Notes: generated from the sequence alone by a model not told the origin. Counted from the first letter of the stretch, positions 40,726 through 53,824 are shown. The stretch: DNA of 64,000 nt from Cheiracanthium punctorium (GCA_038373885.1 JAWZYV010011898.1:62001-126000), one strand, 5' to 3'. Numbers and translations are program-made.

Positions 40726-42135
40726 TACCGTAATTTATGGAAGAAACGCCGCGGCGTTTATGAGTTTAAAAGTTAAAAAATAGTAAGTGCGGCGTTTACA
40801 ATATTTTTAATTTTTTTTTAGCCGATCTTCAACGAAAAATCGAAAAATTCGTTTCGTGATAATTTTCTCAAAAGATGGCGCCACCACCGACACGTACTCT
40901 TTAGCGTGCACAGATCACAGCGTAGCGAATCAGAATGCGAACCTACCCCATAGAAAAGAGGTTTGATCTTTGATCCAGTTTTGGAGAAAGTCAGAGCACC
41001 CTAAGATGGGTCCATGTCCCGTGCTCTGAAGTGGATGGCTTCATACATCCAACCGATGTCTCCTCAATTAAGTAAAAAGAAAAAAAAATAGAAGTAAATC
41101 TTTTACATCTACATTTTAGAACTATAATTAAATTTTAATGAAGTTTTGAATATATATTTTGAAGGGTTAAAGTTCTGTAAAATACCGCAAAAGTGCACTA
41201 CCCTCTATTAAATGCACCCGTTTTTCACATGAACCTCTATTGTTCTTAAAATACTGAATTTCAGCCAAAATTAGTCAATGTTGCGCACGGTGAGAGTTTA
41301 ACCCTTCCCCCCCCCCCCCCAAAAAAAAAAATAAATAAAGTTAATCTGAAAGATTTTTTTTTTTTCGCCGTGCGGCTTTGCGCCCTGTGCACTCTATGGA
41401 ATAAACACTGCCAACTAATTGGTATGCTCAAGAAATGCTGAGTGCTTTTAAAATAAATCCCAATGTTATAAATATAAAAAATAATAAATAAATACCATCA
41501 AGAGTTGTTACACAACATTCAGTTTAAAACAACAATTTGCTGAAGCAAGCTCATTACGTAATCAACAGCTGGCCATCCGCGGGGGGGGGGGAAATGTTTA
41601 CTTTTAACTGGAGACTCTTCTCACACATCGATTGCTGTTTTCATTTTAATGGCGCCTGGTAGTCTGTCCGAACTTTGTGCGGATGCAAGAAGGTTTTTAG
41701 AAGTTATTTTTTTATTTCTATAAATTCGCCTTTGTGAATATAAACATTGATATCTGATTATTTGAAAATAGAAATCGTAAGCTTCGTAAAATAGTGGCAA
41801 ATACTTTAAAACATTCTATGGGAAGGGGGAGAAAAAAGGAGATTTTTTTACCGTTTATCCAATTTCTACCGAAATATATCCGATCAACTTAATAGCTTTT
41901 TTAATAAATTAGGTCTAATAAGTAATGCAACATATTTTTTATTTATTTATTTTTTGTTAATTAAGAAATTATTTTAGAAAACATTGAATTTTATCTGGCA
42001 TTGACTTCTGACCACGATCACCCCCCCCCCCCACACACACACACACCAACGATCGCGGCTGCGGCGTTTTTGACGATTTTCTAGCTAACTAAGCTCATTT
42101 TCGTGGGTGCGGCGTTTCTTCCATAAATTACGGTA
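40726..42135. mobile_element. TIR element F nested inside E
   Basis: TACCGTAATTTATGGAAGAA at 40,726 is mirrored at 42,116-42,135, with 27 bp of perfect TIR ending in GCGGCG. TA at both ends could be the duplicated target. The interior is AT-rich, with C-tracts and no coding. Confidence 0.8.
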
Positions 42136-42589
42136 ATCATCGCAACGGGCACCGTTTTTTGTTTATGAAGGGGCACGATTTGCTATTTGGAGATGAAACA
42201 TTATGGACCAATTCGTTTTTCAACATGTACACATGCATTGTTTTTTTTTTTTGTTTTTTTTTTAAATTGATATTGTACCTTTTTGAGAAAGAAAAATGGA
42301 GGAAAATGTTTTTTTGGTGCAAAATAAATCTGCTGTCTTTAAATGAAAACTTAAAGGAGAAATCAATACGCCTTTCATAACTTGTTATTCGAAAAGTTTT
42401 TATGTATTCACACTGTTTACAAAAGCGATTCATATGTTTTACCTTTTCGAGCTTAAAAAAAAAAAAAAAAAAAGCCCCCTCCTCTGAAATGGGTAACGAT
42501 CCGCCACAGCTCTATGTATATGTATTTTCCCGATTTGAACTGGCACTATTTTTTTCGGGCCCCACCACTGAAGCAGGTCACGAGCCGCC

Positions 42590-42722
42590 ACTGGCTGTTA
42601 TAGAAAGTGGACAGATTCTATTAACGGAAGGGAAGGATAGACTTGCAAAAACATTAAAACTATTAGAAGAAAATGAAAAAGCTCAAGAAGAAATTAATAA
42701 AAATAAAAAAAAGAATAAATAG
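42590..42722 (+). other. Possible captured exon, Lys/Glu-rich
   Basis: The end of a 106-codon frame reads VIESGQILLTEGKDRLAKTL, then LLEENEKAQEEINKNKKK to a stop. This part looks like a coiled-coil C-terminus, unlike the poor sequence before it, and AG acceptor-like sites precede it. It lies inside element E. No family is recognised. Confidence 0.25.
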
Positions 42723-43412
42723 AAAACTAGATAACTTATGATACTTAATTTGTAATCTCATTATTAATTTCTCATAATCTTAATTTTTAACTTCCCATAA
42801 TTCTTAATTTCTCTCAACAGTCATTAAATATTTTTTGTTTACATTTGCTTTGTATATTGTGTTCAAGTATTATAGATGAATATGTAAATATTAGATGAGG
42901 TTAAATTACTGATACCAAAGCATATGCTATTAAAAGTACACACATTTAATTATTCTAACCATCAAATTTATTTTGTTTTCGATACTGCTTACCAATTACG
43001 TGTTGTTGTATAAGAGGTATAATATTTAGGTTTTCAAAAATCTCCATTTACTAGCCATTCTGCTCCCTACTTGTGATTTGTAATAGAACCAAAGAATGAG
43101 ATAGAAGCTTTTGTTTTAAAATTTAGTTTTCATTTTATAACTTTGCTTTTCTTGTATGCATTTATTGTTTTCCTAAATCTTCAATTTTATGCTCCAAAAT
43201 CATGTTAATTCTGATCTCGAATCTTAGTTTTCCTCTCGGAAACTATTTTTTTGTGCTCCCGAGGTGCTCCTAAATGGAATTTTTCTGCTCCCAAATAGAA
43301 TTTTTCTGCTCCCAAATGGAATTTTTCTGCTCCCGAGGTGCTCCCAAATGAAATTTTTTCTGCTCCCGGGGTGCTCCCAAATCGAGTGTTGGAGTTAACA
43401 TCCCTGCTCATA

Positions 43413-44580
43413 GCTTTTACCAGTAGAAAATTGTTTCATTGTGTCATGGATTAACTGGAAAGCATCTGCAACTATCTGCGGTGTTACAGCATGTTTTTTT
43501 ATTAGTTCAATTCGATGCATAAGATCCCATGACACTACTAGTTTTTTGGCTAATTTATCTTGCAGGTGTTTTCCAACATCTAGATTTATGTATTGTCCAA
43601 CTGCAAGGCCAGTTAGATGCTGGCGAATGTATGTGGTCAAATTTTCAAGGTCATTTCTTCAAGTCCAAATTTTTCTAAAGTATTCAAAATGCTGCATGAC
43701 AGGCCATCATCAGTGAAATCAGTAACAGCATTATGCTCTAAATAAATTGACTGGTAAAAAGATTCATGATTGATATCAAATACTGGTACCTTTAAACCAA
43801 TAATATGACGACTACATCTATTAGACGTCATTTTATCTGCAATAATTCCAATTGGAAGTTCATTGCCAACAATGAAATTACAGATTTCCTTACACAATAC
43901 AGTATAGATATGTGGTAGAAAGTTTCGGGAAATTCCTTTGAATGATTTTTTAATCCAACTTCAGCTCCACTATTATAAAATTCCATCAGTATTGTTTCAA
44001 AATCTCTGTACGATGATTGAAGTTTGTATGATAAATATGCTGCAGACGCACAATTAACAGCAGCTATCTTTCCTGTTTCTAAAGATTCTTTTTCTTTCAA
44101 AGTAATTTCTTTAGCCAATTGAAGATTTTGACTGTGCGTAATACTGTTCAAATGTCGGCACAAATCATTTTCAAGTGCCTGAAAGTTAGAGGCATATTGC
44201 TGTCTTCAAAATTTTCACCATTTTCAAAATTAAATTTAAGTATTGTCTGGCATATCTTGCACTTAAGACCTTCATTACATCGGTCAAGGGTTCCAGCCCA
44301 TTTTATCAATGTATCAACTGATCTTGCAGATTTCAAAAGAATATCTCTTTCTTCATTTGTGAAATCTGATTCTGGTACTGTTGATTTCAGTTCAGCTGGT
44401 TTACCCTGTGATTTACACTGTCCACCATTTTTCAATTCATGGAACTGGTTTGTCAAACTTGCAGAAGAAACATACAATATATATTCAAATAATAATAAAA
44501 GGTTGTTATATGTTAAAAAAACATCTCTTGCTGTACTAAATTTTTGCTGTAGTTTTTTTTCCGAAAAAGGTAAGGCATAA
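43413..44580 (-). pseudogene. N-terminal and core part of the hAT-derived KIAA1586/ZNF862-like gene
   Basis: In order on the minus strand: SSASLTNQFHELKNGGQC; a zinc-finger-like part with CKICQTILKFNF and CRHLNSITHSQN; ELPIGIIADKMT; ITDFTDDG-type core (NAVTDFTDDGLSCSI); then YINLDVGKHLQDKLAKKL and VSWDLMHRIELIKKHA. The target-free copy of the catalytic-like core (VSWDxxHRxEL) is typical of this hAT-derived family. Frame changes at about 44,150, 43,890 and 43,640 and the insertion at 43,407 show it is not functional. Confidence 0.65.
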
Positions 44581-45340
44581 GAAATTTTTTTCTTAGCCTA
44601 CTTTTAATAATAAATATGCCTTAATGAAATTTGAAAGTAATATATGCTGCATAAAAGATAAAATATTTACTTACATAAAGTATTACCCCCCCCCCCCCAA
44701 AAAAAAAAAAAAAAAAGTTAAATTTGTGGGTAAATTTTATGATATAGTACATAAAAAAAATAAAAACATAATAAAAGTCATAAATAAAAATAATCATTTA
44801 TAATTTAAGGATGCAACATCAGCTTAATTTCTCTTTAAATTATCAGCATTGAAATTCTGTTTACAGAGTGGACCTAACTGATTAGTTAAATAATAAATAA
44901 CTAAAATCATAAAATAGGGGTTGATTTTTACTCGTATTTTGTTAGCAAGTTTAAATAAAGGAATGCTTAAGAAAAAATATTCATTCTTAAGAGGGATGGA
45001 AAAAGATTGAAAGATGCTTAAAGTAAAATTTTCCCATCAAATTTTGCGACGCTCGATCTGTGTAAAAATAAATAAATAAAATGACAAAACAGTGCATTAT
45101 TTTTTATCCTATTTTGTTGAAAATTGAAATAAAAGAATTCAAAAGAAGAAAAAAATGCATTCTCAAGAAGGGTGGAAAAAGATTGAATAATGGGATGCTT
45201 ATAACACAATTTTCCCCATTAAGTTTTGTGACGCTCGATCCTTGTAAAAATAAATAAATAAAATGACTAAATTATTTTTAATCTTATTACTTTTTAATCT
45301 TATAATTATTTTTTAATCTTATTTTGTTGGAAATTCTAAT
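44581..45340. other. AT-rich DNA with a decayed local duplication
   Basis: The block with TTCCCATCAAATTTTGCGAC (45,032) recurs as TTCCCCATTAAGTTTTGTGAC (45,214), giving two copies of about 180 bp that include GCTCGATC and AAATAAATAAATAAAATGAC. C- and A-tracts lie at 44,686-44,718. No gene is seen. Confidence 0.5.
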
Positions 45341-45705
45341 AAAGGAATGCAAAAGGAAAAATATGCAAAAAAGCAAGGGAAAACACTGCATACAAAAATC
45401 CAGGGGGGTGGGGGGCATTTCCCCCTTGCCTTATGCTGCCGGCGCCCATGGCCCTATAGAATAATCACTAATTGGTCATCAATTTGGAACCTCTATACAT
45501 GGGCGCCAGCAGAATATTTTCCAGGGGGGGGGCAAAGACTACTTTAACATATGGTTATCAGGTTGGAAAAGAACAAAAAAGCAAGGGAAAACATTGCAAA
45601 AATCCAGGGGGGGGCATTGCCCCCCCCCCCTTTGCTCTATGCTGCCAGAGCCCATGGCCCTGTAGAATAATCAACAATTGGTCATCAATTTAGCCCCTAT
45701 GCTGA
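45341..45705 (+). repeat. Two tandem copies of the G-rich interspersed repeat
   Basis: Copies at about 45,355-45,540 and 45,565-45,700 share GCAAGGGAAAACA, AAAAATCCAGGGGGG, CCCATGGCCCT and AATTGGTCATCAATTT. A third copy is at 31.36 kb. Confidence 0.75.
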
Positions 45706-46424
45706 CCGGAAATTCAATATTTTAAAGTAGTATTTCCTGACTGCTGCACACCCTGTCAATGAATCAATTTTTCCCTATTCTTTTTAGTACATCGACGGGG
45801 AGGAGTGTGTGTGTGTGTGGGGGGGGGGGGTGTTACCCAGACTTCCGTAATTGCCCTTGTCTTGAACTTTCCGCGCAGCCAGTCCAGCCGTAAGTTTGGA
45901 TGAATGTGTTTTGAAAATCTGAAAAAATAAACAATAACCAAGTGGCGTTTATTAATTACTTACAGCATTTATAAAACACGTTAAAGCGCCATTTACAGTA
46001 GGAAATAATTTATTGTTATGACTACTCTTCTGGATGACAGATTGTTTCTCTAATGAGATATTTTATGACCTCAAGCTACAGCGAATGGTTTTAACCCTCT
46101 TTTCAGGTTGGGAGGGAGAAGAGTGGCAACTGAGCAGATGCCCTGCCCCTCCTCCCCCACACATCATTGATAAGAGAATAAACAAATCAACTTCCTTGTT
46201 GTTGATGTTGGAGAGAGGCTTTTTTGGGGTCTAGCCGAGTGCCAGCAATGGTAACGAGAATCAAAGAGAAGGGGGAAACAAGGAGGGGTGGAGAAAAGGA
46301 GAGCGGCTTTTTGATTGAAAAAACAAAAAAACAAAAACAAAGAGGGCGGAATTTTATCAAGGTGGGCCGCCCCCCTGAAACGCTCTAGAGTGATCCCTTA
46401 ATTTTAAGTGAGTTAAATTTTAAT
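45706..46424. other. No recognisable gene
   Basis: Contains GT and G tracts (45,804-45,832) and purine-rich DNA (46,255-46,350). Confidence 0.45.
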
Positions 46425-47490
46425 AAGCTAGAGTGGGCTAATTGTGTCTACATTTATGAAAATAGTTTAATTTTACTACTGTATGTTGACGACATGGTGT
46501 TTATATCTAAAACTAACGAAAAAATAGAGAATGTAATTAAACTTTTAGAAGATAAAGTAGATCTAAAGAAATTGGGTAGAATGAAGAAACTACTTGGGGT
46601 ACAATTTGTTGAAAATCGGGCAGGATTATTCATTCACCAGGAAGATTACATCAATAAAATTTATGAGCGGTTTAAGAAGTATCAGATACCCTTAGTATCA
46701 TTGCCAATTGCACCTGGAATTGTAATGTCAAAGACGCAAGGACCTAGTAACGATGCTGAAACTAAGGAAATGGAAAAACTGCCCTACCGCAATATTTTGT
46801 GATGTTTATCGTTCTTGGCTAGTAGAACCAGACCCGATATATCTTACGCTGTAAATATCCTTTCTCAATTTCAATCTAACCCCAGCCAACACCATTGGAA
46901 CCAATTAGTAAAACTACTGGGATATGTAAAGTCAACATCGAAGTTAAGGCTTAAACTTTAAAACATTAGTGAAATTTCAATAAACTGTTATTCTGATGCC
47001 GATTTCGCCTCAAATAGAGATGATCGTGTATCAATGGGAGGTCACATCTTGATGTTAGACAAAATCTCAATCTCGTGGCGAACCTTTAAGCAGAAATGTA
47101 TAGCCTTGTCATCTATGGAATCTGAGTTTATTGCCCTGACAGAGGCATCAAAAGAACTGTTATGGATGTATAGAATCCTAGATGAACTGAAAATTTTCTG
47201 GAACCTGAAAATTTTCTGGAAGAAGTTTAGACATTCTTCCAGAAAATTTAAAGGTTACCTTATTTTGTGACAATCGTGCAGCTATAGACTTTTCAAATTC
47301 TCCTATAGAGAACAATCGCACTAAACATATACATGTAAAATACCATTTCTTAAGAAGCCTCGTTTTAGAAAAATTGTTTAAATTAGAATATATTAACACT
47401 AAACAAAATCCTGCAGACATTTTTACGAAACCCTTACCCAAAATCAGCCTTTCCACTTTCAATGGCAAAATTTTTAGTCAAGTGTAAAAG
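46425..47490 (+). mobile_element. Ty1/copia retrotransposon remnant: 3' reverse transcriptase and RNase H
   Basis: The reading gives ENSLILLLYVDDMVF (the YVDD reverse transcriptase active site) at about 46,460-46,505, LKKLGRMKKLLGVQFVENR, then RNase H pieces SISWRTFKQKCIALSSMESE and EASKELLWMYRI near 47,070-47,170, and NRTKHIHVKYHFLR and NTKQNPADIFTKPLPK near 47,310-47,445. These are diagnostic of copia elements. There are stops (46,800 and 46,958) and a frame break near 47,200. Gag, protease, integrase and the fingers of RT are absent. A polypurine tract (GAGGGGAAAGGGGGG, 47,564-47,578) follows, and a 3' LTR may begin there. Confidence 0.85.
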
Positions 47491-47900
47491 ACCTACTCCC
47501 GTTTGTGGGAACCTAGGCAATTTTTTTTTTTGTCTCCTATAAGCCCTTCGGCTTAAGACTTTTTTGAGGGGAAAGGGGGGAAATTTTTTGAAATTTTTGA
47601 TGAAAAAAAAAAACCGATCGAAAGGGGGGAAATTTTTTGAAATTTTTATGAAAGAAAAATGAACTTTATGTAATTGTGTTCGTCCAATTATGTCTGTCTG
47701 ACATCTTTACAGTCGAGGGAGTAAAGTTCCCCACGGTGTGCGATATTCTTTGCTCTGGTCGTTCTCTGAAGTTTTCGAGCAGCCTCAAAAGCGTCTCGCG
47801 AGGTGAAACTGTAATTTGCCAGAGAATTCTGAGGTGATTGGTTAGTTTTAAGAGTAGAGTATTTTCGTCCCAATCACAGATGTTAAAGTTTTATTTCTGT
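47491..47900 (+). repeat. Possible 3' LTR region of the copia remnant
   Basis: After the polypurine tract, AAGGGGGGAAATTTTTTGAA is present twice (about 47,571 and 47,621). Then comes unique sequence to about 47,900. No matching 5' LTR is in the window, so the limits are guesses. Confidence 0.3.
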
Positions 47901-50900
47901 AAGTCCCATTTTTGCTAGTGGAAGCAAAAATCGTCAAAACATAATTTAAAGTTGAAATAACAATCAATTTTTATTCTTACAATATTGGAGGTTCAAATAG
48001 AAATATACTAAAGGAAAAATATTTGTTCTCAAGACAGATGGAAAAGGATTGAAATTACGATGCTCAACGAAATTTTTCCTGCCGAGCAACGGAATTAGTG
48101 GATCTGAAAGGGGGAAGAAGAAAATCCGGTAATCTTATTAGCAAAATCATGGGAAAATCGTGAATGATAAATTTTAACGATTATTCTTTAAAAGAAAGTA
48201 TGTGCAGTGATGTCGCTAGACTTTGGAAGAGACGGGTCCTTGGGACCCAGGACTTACAAATTTACGGGTCCTTTTTTCCAAAAAGTGGGTCCTTATCGAT
48301 ATAAAAGCATTTGGTTAATTTCACGACTGATGTTATCATGTCTCACCCATTTTGGTGTGCTGATGCGTATGAATATCTTATTGATAAATAACCTAAAACT
48401 TATATTTCAAAAAAATAAATAAATAAAATGAATTATAATTAATCAAAAAAAAAATTTTGTGACATGCATGTCATTTACTTTGCCTTCACGGCAAAGCCTT
48501 CCTGGTGACGCCCTGAATCCTCATAATTAATAAATCCAAATAATAAAATCCCCTTTTGTATGTACAGTAAAAACCGGGAGAAAGGCTGCATCGGTAGAAA
48601 TGTTTAAGAAAGTAAAATGTACTTGCAGAACAGCCGCAACATCTTAAATTATTAAAACTACAATAAAATACCGTTCAAGCGCCCCTCCATCTTATATTAA
48701 TTTTAAAAAAATAATTATTATGTATTAATAAATTTATCACAAGGAAAATCGGAATATATTTGAGGAAGGAAAGGATATACAACAGTAAAATATGGAACAC
48801 CCCTCCCTTTTCTCTTCTAGATTGTTTAAAATATTTAATGCTTCTATAGCTTATAGATTTTATTTCTAAATAATAGTCAGATTTAATATTAAACAAATCA
48901 TTGTTTACATTTACACCAGCGAATATTAAAAATAAATAATGAGAAAATTTTATTCAATTCCGATAGTTCACCATCTCTAACAGAACAACCTCTAACATGA
49001 AAACGGAAGTGTGAGAAAGGGAGTGGGGGAAGGGAGAAAGGAGAAGAACGTCAAAGTAATCCCCTTTTCTCTTCAGCTTAACCACGTGTGCGCACAGCAC
49101 GATATATATCCCAGGTAAAAGCAGAGTATAGGGGAAAACTCGCAATGCATCATGGGAAAGCGAACACTCCTATGCCTCCTTTTGACTAGGGATCTTTCTA
49201 CCCTGCATTTTCCCCCCCATGTAGGGGAAGCGTTACTCCGCATTTGTGTGCATGTAAACGGGCCCAGAAAGCCGTTCACGATGTCAATCTCCCCGAGTAA
49301 AACACGAGCAGTTTGTGTTTTACTAGAGATTTACCCAAAATTGGCAGTCTGAACGCACCCTCACTCACCTTTTTTTTTTTTTTTTTTTTTTTCCCCCTTC
49401 AAAATTTTGCATGATGGAAATTACGCATCCCATCATCGATTTTTTGCGTATTCGACGCGTTATAGCGCGTAAGCAGCATCACTGATGTGGTATAATTTTA
49501 TTGTGAAATTTTATTAAAATAAATAAAACTTCACAATTCATTAAAAAGGCATTAAAAATGGGCATTTCTCTTAAAATCATAAAAAAATATACATTTTAGG
49601 GTAAAAGCGTAAAAAGTGGTAAGTATGAGTTAGTAATTGCATAAGTGATACAGAAATATTTAAGAGAAAATATTTATTTACCAAAAGGATGCAAAAAGAT
49701 CGAATTTCAGTTGGCAGATAGGGAACATGGAGATCGGCGATAGTTATATATTTTTTAAGTGAAATCTGCGTAACTGTTAAAAAAAAGTGCAAAAAATAAC
49801 CAAAACGCGGAAAGTTTTGGCGCCTGAGAAGTAACCAGAGGTTTCTTTTTCTTACAGAGAATGAGAATTATCATTGTTTTCCCATTTCCCTAACTGAGAC
49901 CACGGGAAAAGAAACACGTACAAGTGAGAGATTACTGCAATACCAATTGCAGAAACTGTAATAATAATTGCTGAAGATAATTCCAAGATCGGAGTAATCC
50001 TCCAACTCCTATTTTAAACTTGTCTAATTCTTATTAATTAAAATTACCACAAACATGAAGAAGAAATATTATAAAAGACTTAATGACTTACCTGCTTCTT
50101 TGAGCAATAAGTGTTAATTTTTTGACACTTAACTCCTTCGTTTGTTTTTTCCTTTTCTAGTTATCTTTTCTGTCTGTTGTGGGATGTAGGGCCGAATTTA
50201 GGGGAGGGCAACCAGGGCGGCAGCCTCGGGGCCTCCACAAGAGAGGAGCCCCCACGATGATAGACATTTTTACTTAAAATTTCCTAACGAATACCGAATG
50301 ATGTGCAAAATAATTTTTTATAAAATTCTGGCAATGGAAGACCAGTTCTCTCACTTTTTCCACTGATTTTTTGTTTTGCACATTACATTCCAGAGCGCGT
50401 TTTGAATTCTTGTCAAAATGGTTAATATTAATCTTTGATCCAATAAATCATGTGTATATTTGCGAGAAACAATCACAAAGTAAATCATCACACTATTATA
50501 TACATAAGCCAGGCTCCAAATCTCATATAGCATTCGTGCACATTCTTGAAAAATGAATGATTTGTCACATTTTTAGGGTGCCAATGGAGGAGATTCAAAA
50601 GCTATTTTCGAAAGAAGTGTTGCATATTTGTAGATACATTTTCCTAAAAATCTTTCTATTCGCCAAAACCAACTCCACCCTCTAAAGACGCAGCCAACCA
50701 AAACTTGATTGGGGGAATCTGAAATATGTAATTTTACTTGATGTAAAATTACACCCCTTACTCTTACTATTTATTGATGAAACACAGTTCCCACACATCC
50801 CCATCCTTCTTCCCAGGGCTGTTCTAGTTTGAAACCAGTTTGTGATCTCCCCACCATCTCTCACCCACTCACCACCATGAAGAAGTGATGGATGAATTCT

Positions 50901-51685
50901 AAGTATAGTCGAACACGTTTATAATAAGTGCTGATTTAACGAGAACCAGGAGAATGACGAAATCGGAAACACCTTTTGGGTACAATGTTGAAGTCTAGTA
51001 TATCTCGCTTTTAACAAGTAAACCGTAATTATATCAAGGAATATTTTTGTGGTTTCTAAAATTTCTATTGACTTCCACCTCCCCAGCTCTTGGATAACCA
51101 CCTTCTTGAATAAATTCCTTTAAGGCAGGGGGGCGCGAGAAAAAACAAACAGCAACTAGTGATGCGTGTTTTTAAAAAATCATCTTATTTATTCTCATTT
51201 TTACTCCGAAATATATCCATTTTCACTTAAAACGTCCATTAAAACTTTACTGATAACATTATTTTGTAGAAAATCCGAGTCAATGTTCATTGTTAAAGAT
51301 TAAAAAACTGAATGTATGCTGAAAAATGTGAGGGGGAGCGTGCCATCGTAAGTTATCCCTTGTCCTTTCTTGGGGGGGGGAGACGTTGAAAGGTTGAGTC
51401 GGTGACCAATTTCTAAAAATAAATAATTTGTAATATACCAACTATTTTACTGTGTGTGTCCTGCCTAGGACATTATTTTGAAAAAGGTGCCTATACGAGC
51501 AGCTCCCTTATTTTGCATGGTGGTGGAAGGGGGGAGACGAGCTCTCGCCAAATTTCTTACCCTTTTTCCACTGCTGGAACTTAGATTTTTCCGAACTGGG
51601 GGAAATACGAAATTGTGAACGTAAAAAAAGAAATTTTTTTAGGGGGGGGGGGCACTCAAATCTTGTTTTTGTTTGTTTGTTTGTG
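47901..51685. other. AT-rich non-coding DNA with old repeats
   Basis: I see no convincing gene. A short palindrome CTTTGCCTTCACGGCAAAG is at 48,478-48,496, and a GGGGCCTCCACAAGAGAGGA repeat piece is near 50,228. There are T- and G-tracts at 49,370-49,392 and 51,642-51,652. Small ORFs have no family features. Confidence 0.45.
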
Positions 51686-51689
51686 GGAA

Positions 51690-51890
51690 TACGGCCAAAT
51701 AGTTACGCTTGGGCTCTCGGCCGATGGGTGGGGTGCCCTCCATGGGGGGCCTTTCTAAGGGGTCCTAACCCATATTTATGCTAAGTTTCGGAGAAAACCA
51801 CGGAAAACTCCGAACGGTTAGGTCGATGGACGTGCGATGGGACCCGAACTCGGGACCTTCACACTTCACCCGTCTACCAATACCAGTTCA
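51690..51890 (-). mobile_element. tRNA-like SINE
   Basis: Minus strand: A-box-like TGGTAGACGGG, B-box-like GAGTTCGGGTCCC, then GTGGTTTTCTCCGAAACTTA, shared with the SINE at 38.6 kb. Confidence 0.65.
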
Positions 51891-51960
51891 AATTACATGA
51901 AATATGTCATCATTATCAGAAAACTATTCTATCTAGTGTAAATTAATTTAGCTGTAAGAA

Positions 51961-52205
51961 CAGGGCCGGCCTGAGGGGACCCAGGCGAAGCGCAAGAGCG
52001 CGGCCTCTTTTCTATAATGTCTTATGTAAGTTACTACTAGCACTGCTAGTACATATTAGCTTTATTTCTCTGTTTTTTTTCGGGATATATTACAATCATC
52101 TACAAAACTCGTGTGATTGCAAAAAAAATGGCCCAGGAGCAGGCCTTCTTTAAGCGCGGGGCCTTAGGCGATCGCCTACATTCCACCCCCTTTGGGCCGG
52201 CCCTG
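51961..52205. mobile_element. hAT-type MITE (245 bp)
   Basis: CAGGGCCGGCC at 51,961 is mirrored by GGCCGGCCCTG ending at 52,205, flanked by GTAAGAA on both sides (51,954-51,960 and 52,206-52,212). CAGGG ends and a 7-8 bp duplication fit hAT. Confidence 0.85.
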
Positions 52206-52348
52206 GTAAGAAGTGGCACTTTGCCCCTTCGTCTGTATCCCCTGTATCTTTTTCCTTTCAATTATTGCCTTCCGGGACAGGGATTCCTACATCGGGTAAA
52301 ATCGGAAAACTGCGGTTCCCTCTTATCCTTTAAAGTTTCTTACACTTA

Positions 52349-52728
52349 CATACCTGCCAACTCTTCTGGTTTTGACAGAAGACTTCTGTTTTTTTAAGCT
52401 ATCTTCTGGTCTTCTGCCAGAAGATAAAATCTTCAGTTTTTAAAAATTTTTATTTCCATTTATTTAATTATTTTTATTTTTGTAAAAATACTTTATCTGT
52501 TTTTATTTTACATAAAATTTTCAGGTAGCTCTTTTCTATTGCTATTTAATTTTGTTTTTATTTCTATATCTTGCTAATATAAAAAGTAATGAGAGATGGT
52601 GATAAACTGGGGGGGGGTCTTCTGTTTTTACTTCTTATATTTAAAAATTATCTTCTGATTTTTTGTGAAATCTTCTGTTTTTCAACCAGAGTCTTCCTGC
52701 TTTCGGCTTAAGGAGGTTGGCAGGTATG
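52349..52728. mobile_element. MITE with CATACCTGCCAAC ends, copy 1
   Basis: CATACCTGCCAAC (52,349-52,361) is mirrored by GTTGGCAGGTATG (52,716-52,728), flanked by CACTTA on both sides (52,343-52,348 and 52,729-52,734). The interior repeats variants of TCTTCTGTTTTT. Confidence 0.85.
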
Positions 52729-52734
52729 CACTTA

Positions 52735-53824
52735 AATTTGCCGCCCATAGAAGTTCAGGCCCGGGGTATGAGGGCAGGGACTTCAGTTTGGCTTGCTATC
52801 CCTCACCTTAGATCCGGCTATGCCCTTTTCATAAAAGGTAAAAATCTTTGTTAGAAATTATATTAATTTTTACTGCCCCCTCCCCTTCTCTACTTACGGG
52901 TCTGTTATATTCTGCACATGAATGCAGATTTATAAAAAGCAAGAGGTATTCTAAGACTTGTGCTCTAGGATATTTTGCCTTTTGAGACCTTCTTTTCTTT
53001 CCTAGAAATTTTAAAAGGAATACCACATTTAAAAGTGATTTATCTTGTGTAAAGAGACTTTAAACAGAGTGACAAACGAAAACTCTTAAGGTGGCTGTTT
53101 TCCCACTCCTCTGCCTTTTTCTTTGAATGATCAATATTAATCTTTACCGATTATGCAGCTTAGCTGCCATTACTATGCCTGGCTACGAATTTACTATGCA
53201 TGTCTACGAAAGCGGATGGCTACTGATTGAGTGCTTTTTGGACTACAAATAGCGAGTGCGGCTTGATCAAAAAAAGTGAAAAAGCATGTCTTAAAATATT
53301 CTCTGTCCACTTGACATAGATGGATGTCCTTTTTCCCTGCAAAGCATTCATCACAGTAAAGGAACATCTTTCGGCCCTTTTCGGATGCTTTAGCAGGTGG
53401 TCTCGAATCTGGGAAAGTGCTGACTAATGTCAACAAAGAGGAAGGCATGTCGCACTGTGATAAATGTAAACAGACGGGAGACGATGGCGCTATGAATGTA
53501 AACAAAGCGGCATGGATCAAAACCTCCTATAGATAAGAAAGCCAAAACACAGTAACCATAGCGTATTCATGACGTACTGTACCTAGGCTGAAGGGGTTGT
53601 ATCTTTGGCCGCGCTTATCACTTTATTGGCGGTAATTTGTTGCGAACGTTGGCGACAGAGGTTACGAATTTGAGTTATCGACATATTCCTTGGCGAGGAT
53701 CGTTTCGTTAGCCTTTCTTTTGCTTGCACGTGTTGGTTTGTTGTAACGTGATTTTTTAATTAGAATATTTGCAGGATATGTAAATATTTGTTTTGTCTCT
53801 TGCTTTTATCTATCTCGCGTCTCG
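52735..53824. other. Region upstream of the THAP exon
   Basis: No clear gene. A 108-codon minus-strand ORF (53,194-53,520) has no family features, although its composition is not impossible for an exon. The segment 53,580-53,820 is richer in CG and may be the promoter of the THAP gene. Confidence 0.4.

Larger units (their letters stand above)
40335..43406. mobile_element. TIR element E (3,072 bp) inserted into the hAT-derived gene
   Basis: The ends are CAGGGATGTTAA (40,335) and TTAACATCCCTG (to 43,406), flanked by the direct repeat CTCATA (40,329-40,334 and 43,407-43,412). CAGGG ends suggest a hAT-type element. The left end has a doubled 90 bp block (40,369-40,548) with TGCGCCGAAACACAAAT, and the right end has tandem TTTTTCTGCTCCCAAATG (43,255-43,375). 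No transposase is recognised. Confidence 0.8.

Noticed and set aside
42402..42590. First part of the 106-codon ORF in element E
   Set aside because: It is low-complexity (a run of Lys from poly-A) with no protein-like composition. Only its last 40 codons are worth noting.
49152..49352. Small ORFs near 49.1-49.3 kb
   Set aside because: They overlap on both strands, lack family features, and have no splice or promoter context.
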